DNA of 12,050 bases from Bacteroidales bacterium UBA2764. GTDB lineage: Bacteria; Bacteroidota; Bacteroidia; Bacteroidales; Paludibacteraceae. Location: contig DEIW01000133.1 of the NCBI GenBank assembly GCA_002352705.1, forward strand, positions 1 through 12,050. The letters run 5' to 3'. Under the pieces are notes generated by a model, which ran no database searches, was not told the DNA's origin, and worked only from the letters and a program-made list of their open reading frames with translations. Positions 1 to 8,900 of the stretch are shown here, piece after piece (positions within the stretch are counted from its first letter, which is position 1; every line of letters begins with the position of its first letter). Position numbers and translations under genes: made by a program.

Positions 1-891
1 CGTGTCACCGAGCTCTTCGAGGCTCGTAACCCGTCCAACCCGGCTGTTGTGGCTGAGATCGACGGCGAGGTATCCTTCGGTAAGATCAAACGTGGTAACC
101 GTGAGCTCTTCGTCACCAGCAAACTCGGCGAACAGAAAGCTTATCTCATTCCGCTCAGTAAGCAGATACTGGTTCAGGAAGGCGACTATGTACGTGCCGG
201 ACACGCCCTTTCGGACGGTGCTATCACGCCGGAAGATATCTTGGCTATCCAAGGTCCGACCGCCGTTCAGGATTATATCGTGAACGAGGCGCAGGCTGTT
301 TACCGTATGCAGGGTGTGGAAATCAACGATAAGCACTTTGAGATTATCGTTCGCCAGATGATGCGTAAGGTGGAGATCCTCGAGCCGGGCGATACACGCT
401 TCCTCGAAGGCGATGTAGTAGATAAGATGGACTTCCTTGAGGAGAACGACCGTATCTGGGGACGTAAGGTGGTTACCAACGCCGGCCAGAGTGAGGTGCT
501 CAAAGAGGGTCAGATTGTTACTGCCCGCCGTCTCCACGACGAGAACTCGTCGCTCCGCCGCCGTGATAAGAAACTGGTGCAGGCGCGTGACGCGGAGTGC
601 GCTACCGCTAAGCAGATCCTGCAAGGTATCACTCGTGCTGCCTTAGGTACCAAATCCTTCATGTCCGCTGCCTCCTTCCAGGAGACTACCAAGGTCCTCA
701 ACGAAGCGGCTATCCGCGGTAAAGTGGATTACCTCGAGGGAATGAAAGAGAACGTTATCTGCGGTAACCTCATCCCGGCCGGAACAGGTCTGCGCGAGTT
801 CACCAAGATTACTGTTCATAATGCAGAAGAGTATGCCGCTATCCAGGCTGCCCGCGAGGCGGCTGAGGCTGCGCTCAACGGCGAAGATTAA
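1..891 (+). CDS. rpoC: DNA-directed RNA polymerase subunit beta', C-terminal part (5' end outside window)
   Basis: This is the last 296 codons of the largest catalytic subunit of RNA polymerase, which helps form the active centre and clamp of the core enzyme in the cytoplasm. The frame is open from base 1 and ends at TAA 889-891. It begins with RVTELFEARNP, a conserved beta' signature. Near the end it has the well-conserved C-terminal segment SFMSAASFQETTKVLNEAA (about residues 219-237 of the fragment), followed by LEGMKENVICGNLIPAGTG. Both are hallmarks of rpoC across bacteria. Codon use is GC-richer and more biased than in the genes that follow, as expected for a highly expressed core gene. 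Its usual partner rpoB would lie upstream, outside the window. A hairpin follows 27 bases after the stop. The only uncertainty is the missing start. Confidence 0.98.
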   Translation, partial: RVTELFEARNPSNPAVVAEIDGEVSFGKIKRGNRELFVTSKLGEQKAYLIPLSKQILVQEGDYVRAGHALSDGAITPEDILAIQGPTAVQDYIVNEAQAVYRMQGVEINDKHFEIIVRQMMRKVEILEPGDTRFLEGDVVDKMDFLEENDRIWGRKVVTNAGQSEVLKEGQIVTARRLHDENSSLRRRDKKLVQARDAECATAKQILQGITRAALGTKSFMSAASFQETTKVLNEAAIRGKVDYLEGMKENVICGNLIPAGTGLREFTKITVHNAEEYAAIQAAREAAEAALNGED

Positions 892-918
892 TCATCGCCA
901 TATAGCAAGAATTTTTGT

Positions 919-950
919 TCAAAAGAGCACCTCTATGGGTGCTCTTTTGA
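919..950 (+). terminator. Hairpin downstream of rpoC, probable terminator
   Basis: A perfect 13-bp stem (919-931 pairs with 938-950; arms TCAAAAGAGCACC and GGTGCTCTTTTGA) encloses a 6-base loop. The 3' arm ends in TTTT, so the U-tract is part of the stem. It sits 27 bases after the rpoC stop and is the natural end of the rpoBC transcript. The near-symmetry would also let it act on the other strand. Confidence 0.8.
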
Positions 951-1069
951 TGTTGTATCGGACTGAAAAATACGTTTTTACGAGTCTTTCCATTATTAGG
1001 ATGAAAGGTGTAAAAATTGACGAAAATGACTAAAATTGTGTAAAAATCATACTCGCGCGCCACGCACGC

Positions 1070-1100
1070 TTGCGTATATAAAATATTTTCCGTATCTTTG
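1070..1100 (+). promoter_or_regulatory. Bacteroidota-type promoter for the TA/surface-protein stretch
   Basis: TATCTTTG at 1093-1100 matches the Bacteroidota -7 element TAnnTTTG. TTGC at 1070-1073 lies 19 bases upstream, where the -33 TTTG-like element is expected. Transcription would start near 1107, giving a leader of about 50 bases before the ATG at 1157. I see no comparable promoter between here and 9013. Two direct copies of GTGTAAAAAT (1009-1018 and 1038-1047) upstream could be a regulator site, but this is only a guess. Confidence 0.7.
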
Positions 1101-1120
1101 CGCCGTGAAAATATAAATAT

Positions 1121-1156
1121 CTAATCTTTTTGTTTAACTTTTTAAAATTAAAGCTT
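1121..1156 (+). repeat. Leader repeat copy 1 (short form)
   Basis: CTAATCTTTTTGTTTAACTT (1121-1140) followed by an A/T-rich stretch ending GCTT just before the ATG. The same opening recurs at 1506, 2337 and, slightly changed, 2884, each time just before a new gene unit. This copy is the 5' untranslated region of the first antitoxin. It closely resembles the leader of the large surface-protein gene, which also ends GCTT-ATG. Confidence 0.75.
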
Positions 1157-1369
1157 ATGGAAACAATGACAATACAATATAATCCGACGAATGCATTAGT
1201 ACAGCCGATAATTGCGCTGATCCAACAAGTGAAAGGCATTAAGATTATCAGTCGGTCGGATGAGTATGTGCCAACGAAGGAAACACTTGATGCTATGAAA
1301 GAAGCCCGGAGTGAAGATTTGAAGACTTATTCGGATGTAAAAGAAATGATGAACAATATTCTTGGTTAG
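1157..1369 (+). CDS. Type II antitoxin, RelB/DinJ-like partner of a YafQ-type toxin
   Basis: This is a 70-residue protein beginning METMTIQYNP. It has a short N-terminal beta/helical segment. Its C-terminal half, TLDAMKEARSEDLKTYSDV then KEMMNNIL, is the style of tail that Bacteroidota antitoxins use to wrap and block a YafQ/RelE-family mRNA interferase. The ATG at 1157 is chosen because it follows the leader repeat ending GCTT. An in-frame codon at 1130 lies inside the leader and is unlikely to be used. The toxin frame starts one base after this stop, at 1371, as in normal antitoxin-toxin operons, but it is cut short. This antitoxin is therefore probably an orphan. Such proteins often bind their own promoter, and the GTGTAAAAAT repeats upstream would be a place to look. 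Family assignment is from motif memory, not a search. Confidence 0.75.
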   Translation: METMTIQYNPTNALVQPIIALIQQVKGIKIISRSDEYVPTKETLDAMKEARSEDLKTYSDVKEMMNNILG

Positions 1370-1370
1370 T

Positions 1371-1496
1371 ATGTATGACCTAAAACCTACCGGTCAGTTT
1401 CGAAAAGATTTGAAACTATGCCAGAAAAGAGGTTATGACCTCTCTAACATTGAAAAAGCGCTAGAGTATCTTCACCAAGATAAGAAATCAAAATAA
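1371..1496 (+). pseudogene. Truncated YafQ/RelE-family toxin
   Basis: The ORF encodes 41 residues and starts one base after the antitoxin stop. MYDLKPTGQFRKDLKLCQKR followed by GYDLSNIEKALEYL matches the N-terminal part of YafQ-like ribosome-dependent mRNA interferases, which start with a strand, then a FkKDlK..kKRG helix and a D(L)S helix. Family members are about 90 residues. The second half, with the beta-sheet and the catalytic histidine/aspartate residues, is absent. The stop at 1494-1496 is followed after 9 bases by the second leader repeat (1506), so the 3' half seems to have been replaced at the leader junction. It is almost certainly inactive as a nuclease. A small residual role in binding the antitoxin cannot be excluded. 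Confidence 0.75.
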
Positions 1497-1505
1497 TCAA
1501 TATAT

Positions 1506-1623
1506 CTAATCTTTTTGTTTAACTTTAAAAACTTTAAAAATCTTTCGATTGAAAGAAACCTTAATGAGTGAAAATTTAACTGAATAGAGAGAACAATCAG
1601 TCCGTAACGGACGAACAGATATA
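1506..1623 (+). repeat. Leader repeat copy 2 (long, structured form)
   Basis: This 118-base noncoding segment precedes the MntA gene and is near-identical over its length to 2337-2451. It opens with CTAATCTTTTTGTTTAACTT. It contains one hairpin, TCTTTC-GATT-GAAAGA (1541-1556), and a second, GTCC/GGAC (1600-1612, extendable to GTCCGT/ACGGAC), that ends 18 bases before the start codon. No TAnnTTTG promoter is visible in it. It could be a conserved 5' leader RNA, a recombination or insertion boundary, or both. Confidence 0.75.
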
Positions 1624-1630
1624 AAATACA

Positions 1631-1924
1631 ATGAAAACAACATCCGAATACATAGAAACATTGAGAAAGCACGCGCCGATTTTGCGTGAGCGTTTCGGTA
1701 TGACATCAATGCAACTGTTTGGCTCTGTTGCACGCGGCGAACACAAAGAAAATAGCGATGTAGATGTGTTGGTGGAAATGCCGCCAAAGTACTATGAGGC
1801 ATGTGCTGCCAATGATTATTTGGAAGAAATAACCGGCTGTCGTGTAGATATGATCCGTCGCCATAAAAACCTCACTCCGTTTTTTATCAAACAAATAGAA
1901 AAAGATGGTATTAGAATATTCTAA
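1631..1924 (+). CDS. mntA: MntA-type minimal nucleotidyltransferase antitoxin
   Basis: This 97-residue minimal nucleotidyltransferase is the antitoxin of a HepT/MntA module. In characterised pairs MntA neutralises HepT by adding AMP groups to a tyrosine near the HEPN active site. The catalytic GSx10DxD motif is complete: G31-S32, ten residues, D43-V-D45 (GSVARGEHKENSDVDVLVEM). A third acidic residue, D73, lies in RVDMI. The length is typical. The ATG at 1631 follows the structured leader and needs no Shine-Dalgarno. The 3' end overlaps the toxin gene by 20 bases, implying coupled translation. All catalytic residues are present, so the protein should be active. Confidence 0.9.
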   Translation: MKTTSEYIETLRKHAPILRERFGMTSMQLFGSVARGEHKENSDVDVLVEMPPKYYEACAANDYLEEITGCRVDMIRRHKNLTPFFIKQIEKDGIRIF

Positions 1925-2309
1925 GGAAATAGAATTGGCACATGTAGTGCTCGAACAACTCAAAGATGCGATTGTTCAGTTGCAGGAGTGGAACAAGGAT
2001 GTTGAGAGCATGCAAGAATTGGAAACTTCGCCTTATGGAATGCAGCGTTTGGCAGGTAACTTTATGCTTATTCAGGTAATAGGCGAAAGTGTTAAGAAGG
2101 TAGATGGCTATACTAATGGTGCATTATGGCAGTATCGTCCGGAGATACCATGGAAAAAAGTAATCGCAATGCGAAATCGTATATCCCATGGTTACTACGA
2201 TTTAGATACCGAATATATGGATGATATTATCAAGAATGATCTTGCACCGTTATTAGAGGCGGTAGAATATCTTCTCAAAATAACCGATGAATTGTATTTA
2301 ACAGTTTGA
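1905..2309 (+). CDS. hepT: HepT-type HEPN RNase toxin
   Basis: This is a 134-residue, mostly helical HEPN-domain protein and the toxin of the MntA-HepT module. HEPN toxins of this kind act as RNases. The signature RX4HXY is intact as R90-NRIS-H95-G-Y97, with the tyrosine that MntA enzymes modify. The N-terminal helices (EIELAHVVLEQLKDAIVQLQ) and the segment QVIGESVKKV match the family, and full length is normal. The ATG at 1905 lies within the last codons of mntA, a standard arrangement. It is the only one of the three TA toxins here that looks functional. A spacer of 27 bases follows before the next leader repeat. Confidence 0.9.
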   Translation: MVLEYSKEIELAHVVLEQLKDAIVQLQEWNKDVESMQELETSPYGMQRLAGNFMLIQVIGESVKKVDGYTNGALWQYRPEIPWKKVIAMRNRISHGYYDLDTEYMDDIIKNDLAPLLEAVEYLLKITDELYLTV

Positions 2310-2336
2310 TAGTGATATTTAATCATAAATAATTAA

Positions 2337-2451
2337 CTAATCTTTTTGTTTAACTAAAAACTTTAAAAATCTTTCGATTGAAAGAAACCTTAACGAATGA
2401 AAATATAACTGAATAGAGAAAACAAATAGTCCGTAAGGATGAACAAATATA
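2337..2451 (+). repeat. Leader repeat copy 3 (long, structured form)
   Basis: This near-copy of 1506-1623 is 115 bases long and precedes the third antitoxin. It keeps both hairpins: TCTTTC-GATT-GAAAGA at 2370-2385 and GTCC-GTAA-GGAT at 2429-2440, where GTAA is a GNRA-type tetraloop. Differences from copy 2 include loss of two bases after GTTTAACT and a changed second hairpin arm. Pairing survives through a G-T wobble, which hints at selection on RNA structure. Confidence 0.75.
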
Positions 2452-2472
2452 TTGATAACGAAGTATTGCATT

Positions 2473-2703
2473 ATGGAACGAGAAATGACTTTACATGAGG
2501 CTCGAATGGGACTGCTCCGTGTTGTGGGGCAGATGAAATCCGTCGAGCAAATTCAAGAGTTACGCCAGATAGTTTCAAACTATTATGCGCAAAAAGTAAC
2601 AGAAGAGATGGATCGCCTTTGGGATACTGGAGAATGGAGCGCAGAAAAGAATGAGGCAATCTTGTCTGAGCATTTACGCACACCTTATCGTTACGCGAAA
2701 TGA
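2473..2703 (+). CDS. Antitoxin of a PIN-domain toxin module
   Basis: This is a 76-residue, charged, mostly helical protein starting MEREMTLHEARMGLLRVVGQ. It contains a central QIQELRQIVSNYYAQKVTEE segment and a C-terminal EEMDRLWDTGEW ... LSEHLRTPYRYAK. I recognise it as the small antitoxin that in Bacteroidales precedes a PIN-domain toxin. Its stop overlaps the ATG of the PIN remnant by the usual ATGA (2700-2703). The ATG at 2473 is preferred. The TTG at 2452 directly abuts the leader repeat, and M at 2485 is a second possibility. The toxin partner is broken, so this antitoxin is probably an orphan. The tail LRTPYR may be the toxin-binding arm. Confidence 0.7.
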   Translation: MEREMTLHEARMGLLRVVGQMKSVEQIQELRQIVSNYYAQKVTEEMDRLWDTGEWSAEKNEAILSEHLRTPYRYAK

Positions 2704-2868
2704 AGAAGGTGGTGCTTGATACAAATTAAATTTGTAGACTGCGCATTTGCAGTTAATGCTACATATATCGTATCTAACGACCATCATTTTGAAGTGTTGA
2801 GTAACATCGACTTTCCAAAAATCATGGTTCTCCGTCTCGCCGAATTTTTACAAACGATTAATAATTAA
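2700..2868 (+). pseudogene. PIN-domain RNase toxin with large internal deletion
   Basis: The first nine codons (MKKVVLDTN) are the exact start of a PIN nuclease, with the first catalytic aspartate in LDTN, but TAA follows at 2727-2729. From base 2728, in another frame, the sequence reads KFVDCAFAVNATYIVSNDHHF and then EVLSNIDFPKIMVLRLAEFL, ending at TAA 2866-2868. This is the C-terminal part of the same family, with the late acidic positions (VDCA, SND). About 80 central residues are missing. The join at GATACAAATTAAATTTG contains AAAT twice, suggesting deletion between short homologies. The gene cannot make an active nuclease. Overlap with the antitoxin stop (ATGA) is preserved. Confidence 0.85.
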
Positions 2869-2883
2869 TCAACATAATTTTAA

Positions 2884-2917
2884 CTAATCTTTTTTTAAAC
2901 TAAAAAATTTAATGCTT
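2884..2917 (+). repeat. Leader repeat copy 4 (short form), before the surface-protein gene
   Basis: CTAATCTTTTTTTAAACT (2884-2901) is a variant of the leader opening. It is followed by an A/T-rich stretch ending GCTT before the ATG at 2918, like copy 1. It starts 15 bases after the PIN remnant's stop. The match to copy 1 at both ends suggests the TA modules were added between the promoter and this gene by repeats of its own leader. Confidence 0.6.
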
Positions 2918-5900
2918 ATGAAAACCAATTTTCTAAGTAAGGCTTATGGAGGCGTGATGGAAGCACGACATAGGCTCTATGGTCTAGGATTACCCCGACA
3001 ATGGAAGGTAATGACCTCTACTTTACTCCTATTATTTACCTTCGCCATCGGCAATGTGTGGGCAGCGGATCCTGTTGAAAATGTAGGAACGTATTCCACG
3101 CAGGTTATTTCTGCGGATGGAACTACTTCGACTTGGACATTTATTACTCCAGGTTCGCAGGTTACTATTCCGACTTCTCCAGCGGAAACTGAAGATAATG
3201 ACATAATCTTCCATCCCGGAGGTGGCAGCAAAATGAAATTTTCGAGTAGAAATGGATTATCGTGGTCGGGAAATAGTGACGGATATATTTATGTGCCCGC
3301 TGGTGCTGCGGGTTCTATATCCATGACGGTAAAAAGTGCGTCTGATTCAAGATGGCTTCAGTTATATGTAGATGGAGTGGATCAAGGATCAACAAAACGT
3401 CTTTGGTCAAAGGAAGCAAATCCGGCTACAGCAGCTAGAGGACCAAGAACATTTACATTTACATCTTCTGATTTAACAACAAAGGGCGAAAAAACTTATC
3501 TCCATCTCAAAGATAATAACACTGAGATGAAGATAGCGACTATATCAATTACTCTAACAACGGGAACTTATATCACTCCAGATTGCGAAGACCCTGAAAC
3601 AGCTCTTTCGTTGAGTTCAAATGCAGCAGCAACGGTTTATGTTGGTGATGAGATTACGTTCTCGACGTCCGGTGGTAATGGCGGAACTATCACTATTGCC
3701 GGTGCAGCAAGTGAGACTATTTCTGATGGTAAGTGGACTGCTACTGAAGGTGAGCATACTTTCACTGCAAGTCAGGCTAAAAATGGTGACTATTGCGGAC
3801 AAGCGGATGAATTAGTGTTGACCGTTAACCCGAAGACTCCGGTAACCGAAGTAACTATAGCTGGTGAAACTGCCGGTTATTTGAATGATGAAGTGACCTT
3901 TACGGCAACAGCTGAGTATGCAACATCTTATCGTTGGACGATAGATGGCGTAGCACAATTGAGCACTACTGCAACAATGTCGTTTACGCCGACAACAGCA
4001 AAGGCTTGTAGCATTATTTGCGAAGCTCGTAATGATTTCAATGATCCGGGCGATTGGATTGCTTCAACTGCTCACACTTATACAGCAAGCAAATTGTGCG
4101 GCGAGTTGATTAAGATTGTTCAAAACGGACAAAGTGACGGTAATGTTACGGGTATCCTAACAGGAACAAAAGATGTGAAATTGTCCTCCGGAACTTCGGA
4201 ATACGATGAGAAGACAGGTCGCAAGATAGGCTCTAATGACTATTGGCTGGGAGTTAAAGAATTATCTAAGCCTTTGCGCGCCGGTGATGTGGCTACAATT
4301 TTTGTAACAACCGTATCAGCTAAGTTGCAATTATTCGCCGATAAGGGAACGACTTTGATTGGTGAAATGGAAAGTGGAGTGGTACAGGGCGAGAATGAGA
4401 TCGTTCTCAATTCAAGTGCAACGGGTGCTACCGCTATTTATCTCTATCGTACTTCGACGACTGGTTCTGATATGAACCCGTTTGTACACTCACTTTCTGT
4501 TAGCCGTTCGTGTACTGAAAGTGATGACTGCTCGATTTCGGATGTAACTATTAACGGCGAAAGCATAACGCCTGTAGGTAAAGTGTATAGTTATGAAGTA
4601 GCAGCGGCTTCTGCTTTGACAGAAGTAGCCGTAACTTATGCTATCCATCCGCTGGCAACAGCAAGTCCGACAAGTGGTTTCAATGTGGCTGTTCCTGCTG
4701 CAGGTGATCCAGCAAACACACAAACTATTACCGTTACTGCAGAAGATGGAACTCATAGTGACACTTACACTGTTAGTGTTACCAAAGCAGCAACCGCGAG
4801 CGATGTGGTCACATTGGACGCACTGGCAGTAACGGGTTATACGCTGGCTCCGACGTTTGATGCAGCCACCTTGGCTTACACTATTACGAAGGCTTATGGT
4901 ACAGCTGATCCTACGGCAGACAAGGTAACTTATACCAAGTCGGAAGAAGCTCAGACCGTAGATGTTGTTTATGATGGAACGAATCACAAGTTTGTAGTAA
5001 CTGTAACAGCTGAAGATAACACCACTACACAGGATTATGAAATTACCATCAATGAGGCTGAGGCTCCGAAGAGTTTGAGCCGCGTGCTGTTCAGCAACGG
5101 TTTCGATGCTTTCATTGACAACACGAATCATACCGTGAAGGCTTACTACTTGGCAGGTGCAACTGCTCCGACGGCTACTACGATTACCGCAGGTGCAGGT
5201 ACCGCAGGAGAATTGAGCGAAGGGAAAATTCGTGTAACTGGTGCAGATGATTCTTATGTTGATTATATCGTAACGCTGGCAGAAGTTACCCCGAACACAA
5301 CGACCGTAGCTGAAGAGGCTGCAGCCGGAGAGTTTGCCGGTGATGAGGCTTGGGTGAAGAACGGTTTGTTGGTATATGGTAACGCTGCAGGTTATAGCAC
5401 AGGTGACAAGTGGTATGTGAACCGTCGTCTGAAGAAGGGCACTGATTCTGAAGATGACCAGCGCGTAATTGCAGGTTGGGTACGTTCGTACTTCTTCGTA
5501 GGCAATGCAAGCAAGTTCATCATGACTGTAGGCGGTAACAGAAACTTGGATTACACTATTGATGGTGGTACTCCGGTTGAGAATGTTAATGTGGAGACCT
5601 TGGAGATTGCGCTGACAAAGGGTAACCATATGATTGAAATCGTATCGCACCAGCAAAGTGGTGACTGTCGCTTGTCGGCTCCGAAGTTGGTTGAACTTCC
5701 GGCATCACATACTGTAACTTATATGCCGGGTGACGGAACAGGATCATGGGTTGTGGATGATGATGCAATAGAGGTTGCTGATTGTCCGAACACGTTCACC
5801 GCTCCGACAGGCAAAATCTTCAATGGTTGGAAAGACGGTGACAATAATGACGTAGAGGTTGGTGCAGCAGTAACAACTGACATGGCATTGACCGCTCAAT

Positions 5901-8900
5901 GGATCAACCATTATGCAGTAACCTTCTATATGAACGGTCATGGCGATGCTATCGATCCGCAAGATATTAAAGAAGGCGCAAAGGCAACCAAGCCGGCAGA
6001 TCCGGTTGTAATGGGCTTCGATTTCGGTGGTTGGTTTACGGACGCAGCATGCACCGCAGGTAATGAGTTTGATTTCGAGACTCCGATTACCGCTGCAACC
6101 CCGTTGTTCGCTAAATGGACTGAATTTGAAGGATGTGCATTACTCTATCCGGCATTAAGTGGTGATGCATTGCATGTAGGTGACAATGTGGCTGTGCAGA
6201 CTGGTTCTGCTGGTGGTAGCATTGCTGTCGTAGGAATGAAAGAAGAAGGTTCTATTGCTTATGATGCAAACGGTCTTTCCTTAAACGGTGGTGGTGCTGA
6301 TGTTATCAGTGTGACGCTGAACAATGACATAGCTGTCGGTACCAAGATTTCTGTAACTTTGGTTGCTGCAAATACCGGCTCTCGCGGTTTGAACCTCTTA
6401 AATGCTACTGGTGGTAAAGTGAAAGGCGGAACCAAACTTGGTTGGGACGACGCTACATTAGGTGAGGTCGGAACATTCTCTTATACGGTAGAAGCTTCTG
6501 ATGGCTTGGAGGGAACAAATATCTTCCGTCTCCAGAGAAACAACTCTGTATATCTGCAATGTGTGAAAGTTGAATCTTGCGGCGCGGCTATTACTTATCA
6601 CAACCTGACCAGCGAAGTTAATATCGCAGGCAAGGGTACTGTAACTCTGGGTGCAAGCTCCGTTCGCGAGGGTTATACCACAACGGCTACCTATAGCGAG
6701 ATTGATCCGTTGTATGAGTTCGTTAACTGGACGGTAAGCGGCGCAGGCGCAAGCATTGCAGACGCTTCTGCTAACCCTGCTACCATCACAATGGGTACAG
6801 AGGATGCAGTAGTTACGCTGAACCTGCGACTGATCCCTGTTAAGTTCACTGTTGAGTACTACGACGGCGCAACGCTGATGGGCAGCGAGCAAGTGGCAGT
6901 AAACGAGAACCCGACCGCAAGTGAGATTGTAACGGCTAAACGTCATTATACCTTCCTTGGTTGGAGCGATACCGATGGCGGCGATGTAGTAGCACTGAAT
7001 ACCATCACTCGCGCCGAGGCAGGCACGGTTAAACTGTATGCTAAATACGAGGCTGTAGTTTGCCCGACCAGCGGAACTATCTTCTCGATGGAATCCGATG
7101 AGGCTAAGAAACCTGCTTCGACAGTCACTATAGCGAAAGACGCTTCAATTGACCTGGCTGAATATGCTACTATCAGTGGTGGCAATGCCATGATCATCAA
7201 TGGTGAAACCAGCGGCAAAGATGCTATTTCTACGGATGGTGAGTTCTTGCTGAAAGCTACTAAAGAAGTGATGAAGATAGAGTTGAATTGTGTTCTGCAA
7301 GAAGGCGATATTATTCGTATCCTGGACAATAGCGCTAAATTGGTTATTTCTACGAGCAATGCTAAAACCGGAACATATCAGGCATTTGCCGATAAAAATA
7401 CGCATGAGTTCGCAGTAACGGCTGCTTGGGCAGGTGTTGATGACATCTATGTACTTTATGATGGTTCTTCATTGAAGTTCACAAAGGTGTATGTCATCCG
7501 TCCTGCCAAGTACACAGTATCATTCAATCTGATGGGGCATGGTAGTGCAATTGCTGACATCGCAAATGTGCTTGAAGGCAGCAAGATTACTGCTCCGACG
7601 GCTCCGACAGATGAAGATTACAGCTTCGCAGGTTGGTACAAGGAGAATACCCTTGCGAACGAATGGAAATTCGATGTAGATGTAGTAGAAGCCAATACAA
7701 CTCTCTATGCTAAATGGCTGGATAAGAGCGATGCAACGCTGAAGAGCCTGAAGTATGGTTCTACGGACATTGCTCTGGAAGATGGTGTATTTGAATACAA
7801 TATTGCTTTGGCTGCAGCTACTGTCGCTGTTCCTGCTTTGACGGCTGTTACCAATAACCCTGCTGCAACTGCAGTTGTTACGGATGACGACGCATTTGAC
7901 GGTGATGGAAAAGCTACTTCAACGGTAGAGGTTACTCCTCAGAAAGAAGGCGCTGCTCATCTGACCTACACGGTTAACTTCTCTAAACTGGCAGCACTGC
8001 CGCAAGTAAATGTGACGGGATTTACCACTTGGAACTTCTCTGCTGGTGGTTCTACTACGCTGACCAATCAGTCGGATGTGGTGTTGGCTAACCTGCCGGG
8101 TATCAACAATGATGAGAACTTCAATTCGCAGGCATTGTTAGGTTCTTTCAACAAGATGGAGGGAACGTACTTCCAGGGTAGCAAGTTGAGCTTCACAACC
8201 GAAGTGCCTGGTAAACTGACTATCACTTTCCGCGGTACAAATGGTAATACACGTCACCTGCAAGCATGCGTAGGCGATGGTGAGACTGTTGTGGCTGATT
8301 GGGTTTATAATAGCAGTTCTACTTCTCAAACGAAGACGATATTTGTACCGGAAGGCAAAGTAACCTTGAAGGCATTTGAAGGTGAAACTCCCAATAACGC
8401 ACGTATCTATAACATGACCTTTAATGCTACTCCAGACTACCCCCGTGATGTGACGGAAGGTCGTTATGGAACTATCTGCTTGCCGAATAGCGGTGTGATG
8501 ACAGGTGCTGACATCTTTGAGATCGCATACTTCGAGCCGAGTTCAAGTAAGATCTTCTTCGACCAGATTGTAAACGGCGTGATGGAAGCCGGTATGCCGT
8601 ATATCTTCCTGCCGAAGGCAGGTGCAACGCAACTCGGCGTCTTCTATACCGATGAGGCGAATGCTTCTGCAGGCCATCATAACGGACTCTATGGTTCTTA
8701 TGCTCAAACGGAGTTGGGCACAGACGGCTCCAACTATATCCTTTTGAACAACCAATACTGTCAGGTAATCAATGAACGCGTGTACGTAGGCGCAAATCGT
8801 GCATACATCAAGTTGAACGAAGTTTCCGGTACTGCAGTAGCTCCGGCTCCGGGTCGCCGTCGTATCTCGATGAGCGTTCAGGGCGAGCAGTTTGCTACAG

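Noticed and set aside
437..646. Alternative frames inside rpoC
   Set aside because: They overlap the conserved rpoC frame and are Arg/Ser-rich shadows of GC-biased codons.
1506..2452. Integron attC sites as explanation for the TA array
   Set aside because: GTTTAAC in the leader fits the RYYYAAC core, but I find no properly placed GTTRRRY partner, no long imperfect attC palindrome and no integrase in the window.
2452..2472. TTG at 2452 as start of the third antitoxin
   Set aside because: It abuts the leader repeat, adds residues unlike the family's usual N-terminus, and ATG at 2473 is close by.
4490..5656. A 388-codon open frame on the minus strand
   Set aside because: It lies entirely inside the surface-protein gene, is rich in Ser, Cys and Ile as expected from an antisense shadow of biased codons, and shows no domain or start context.
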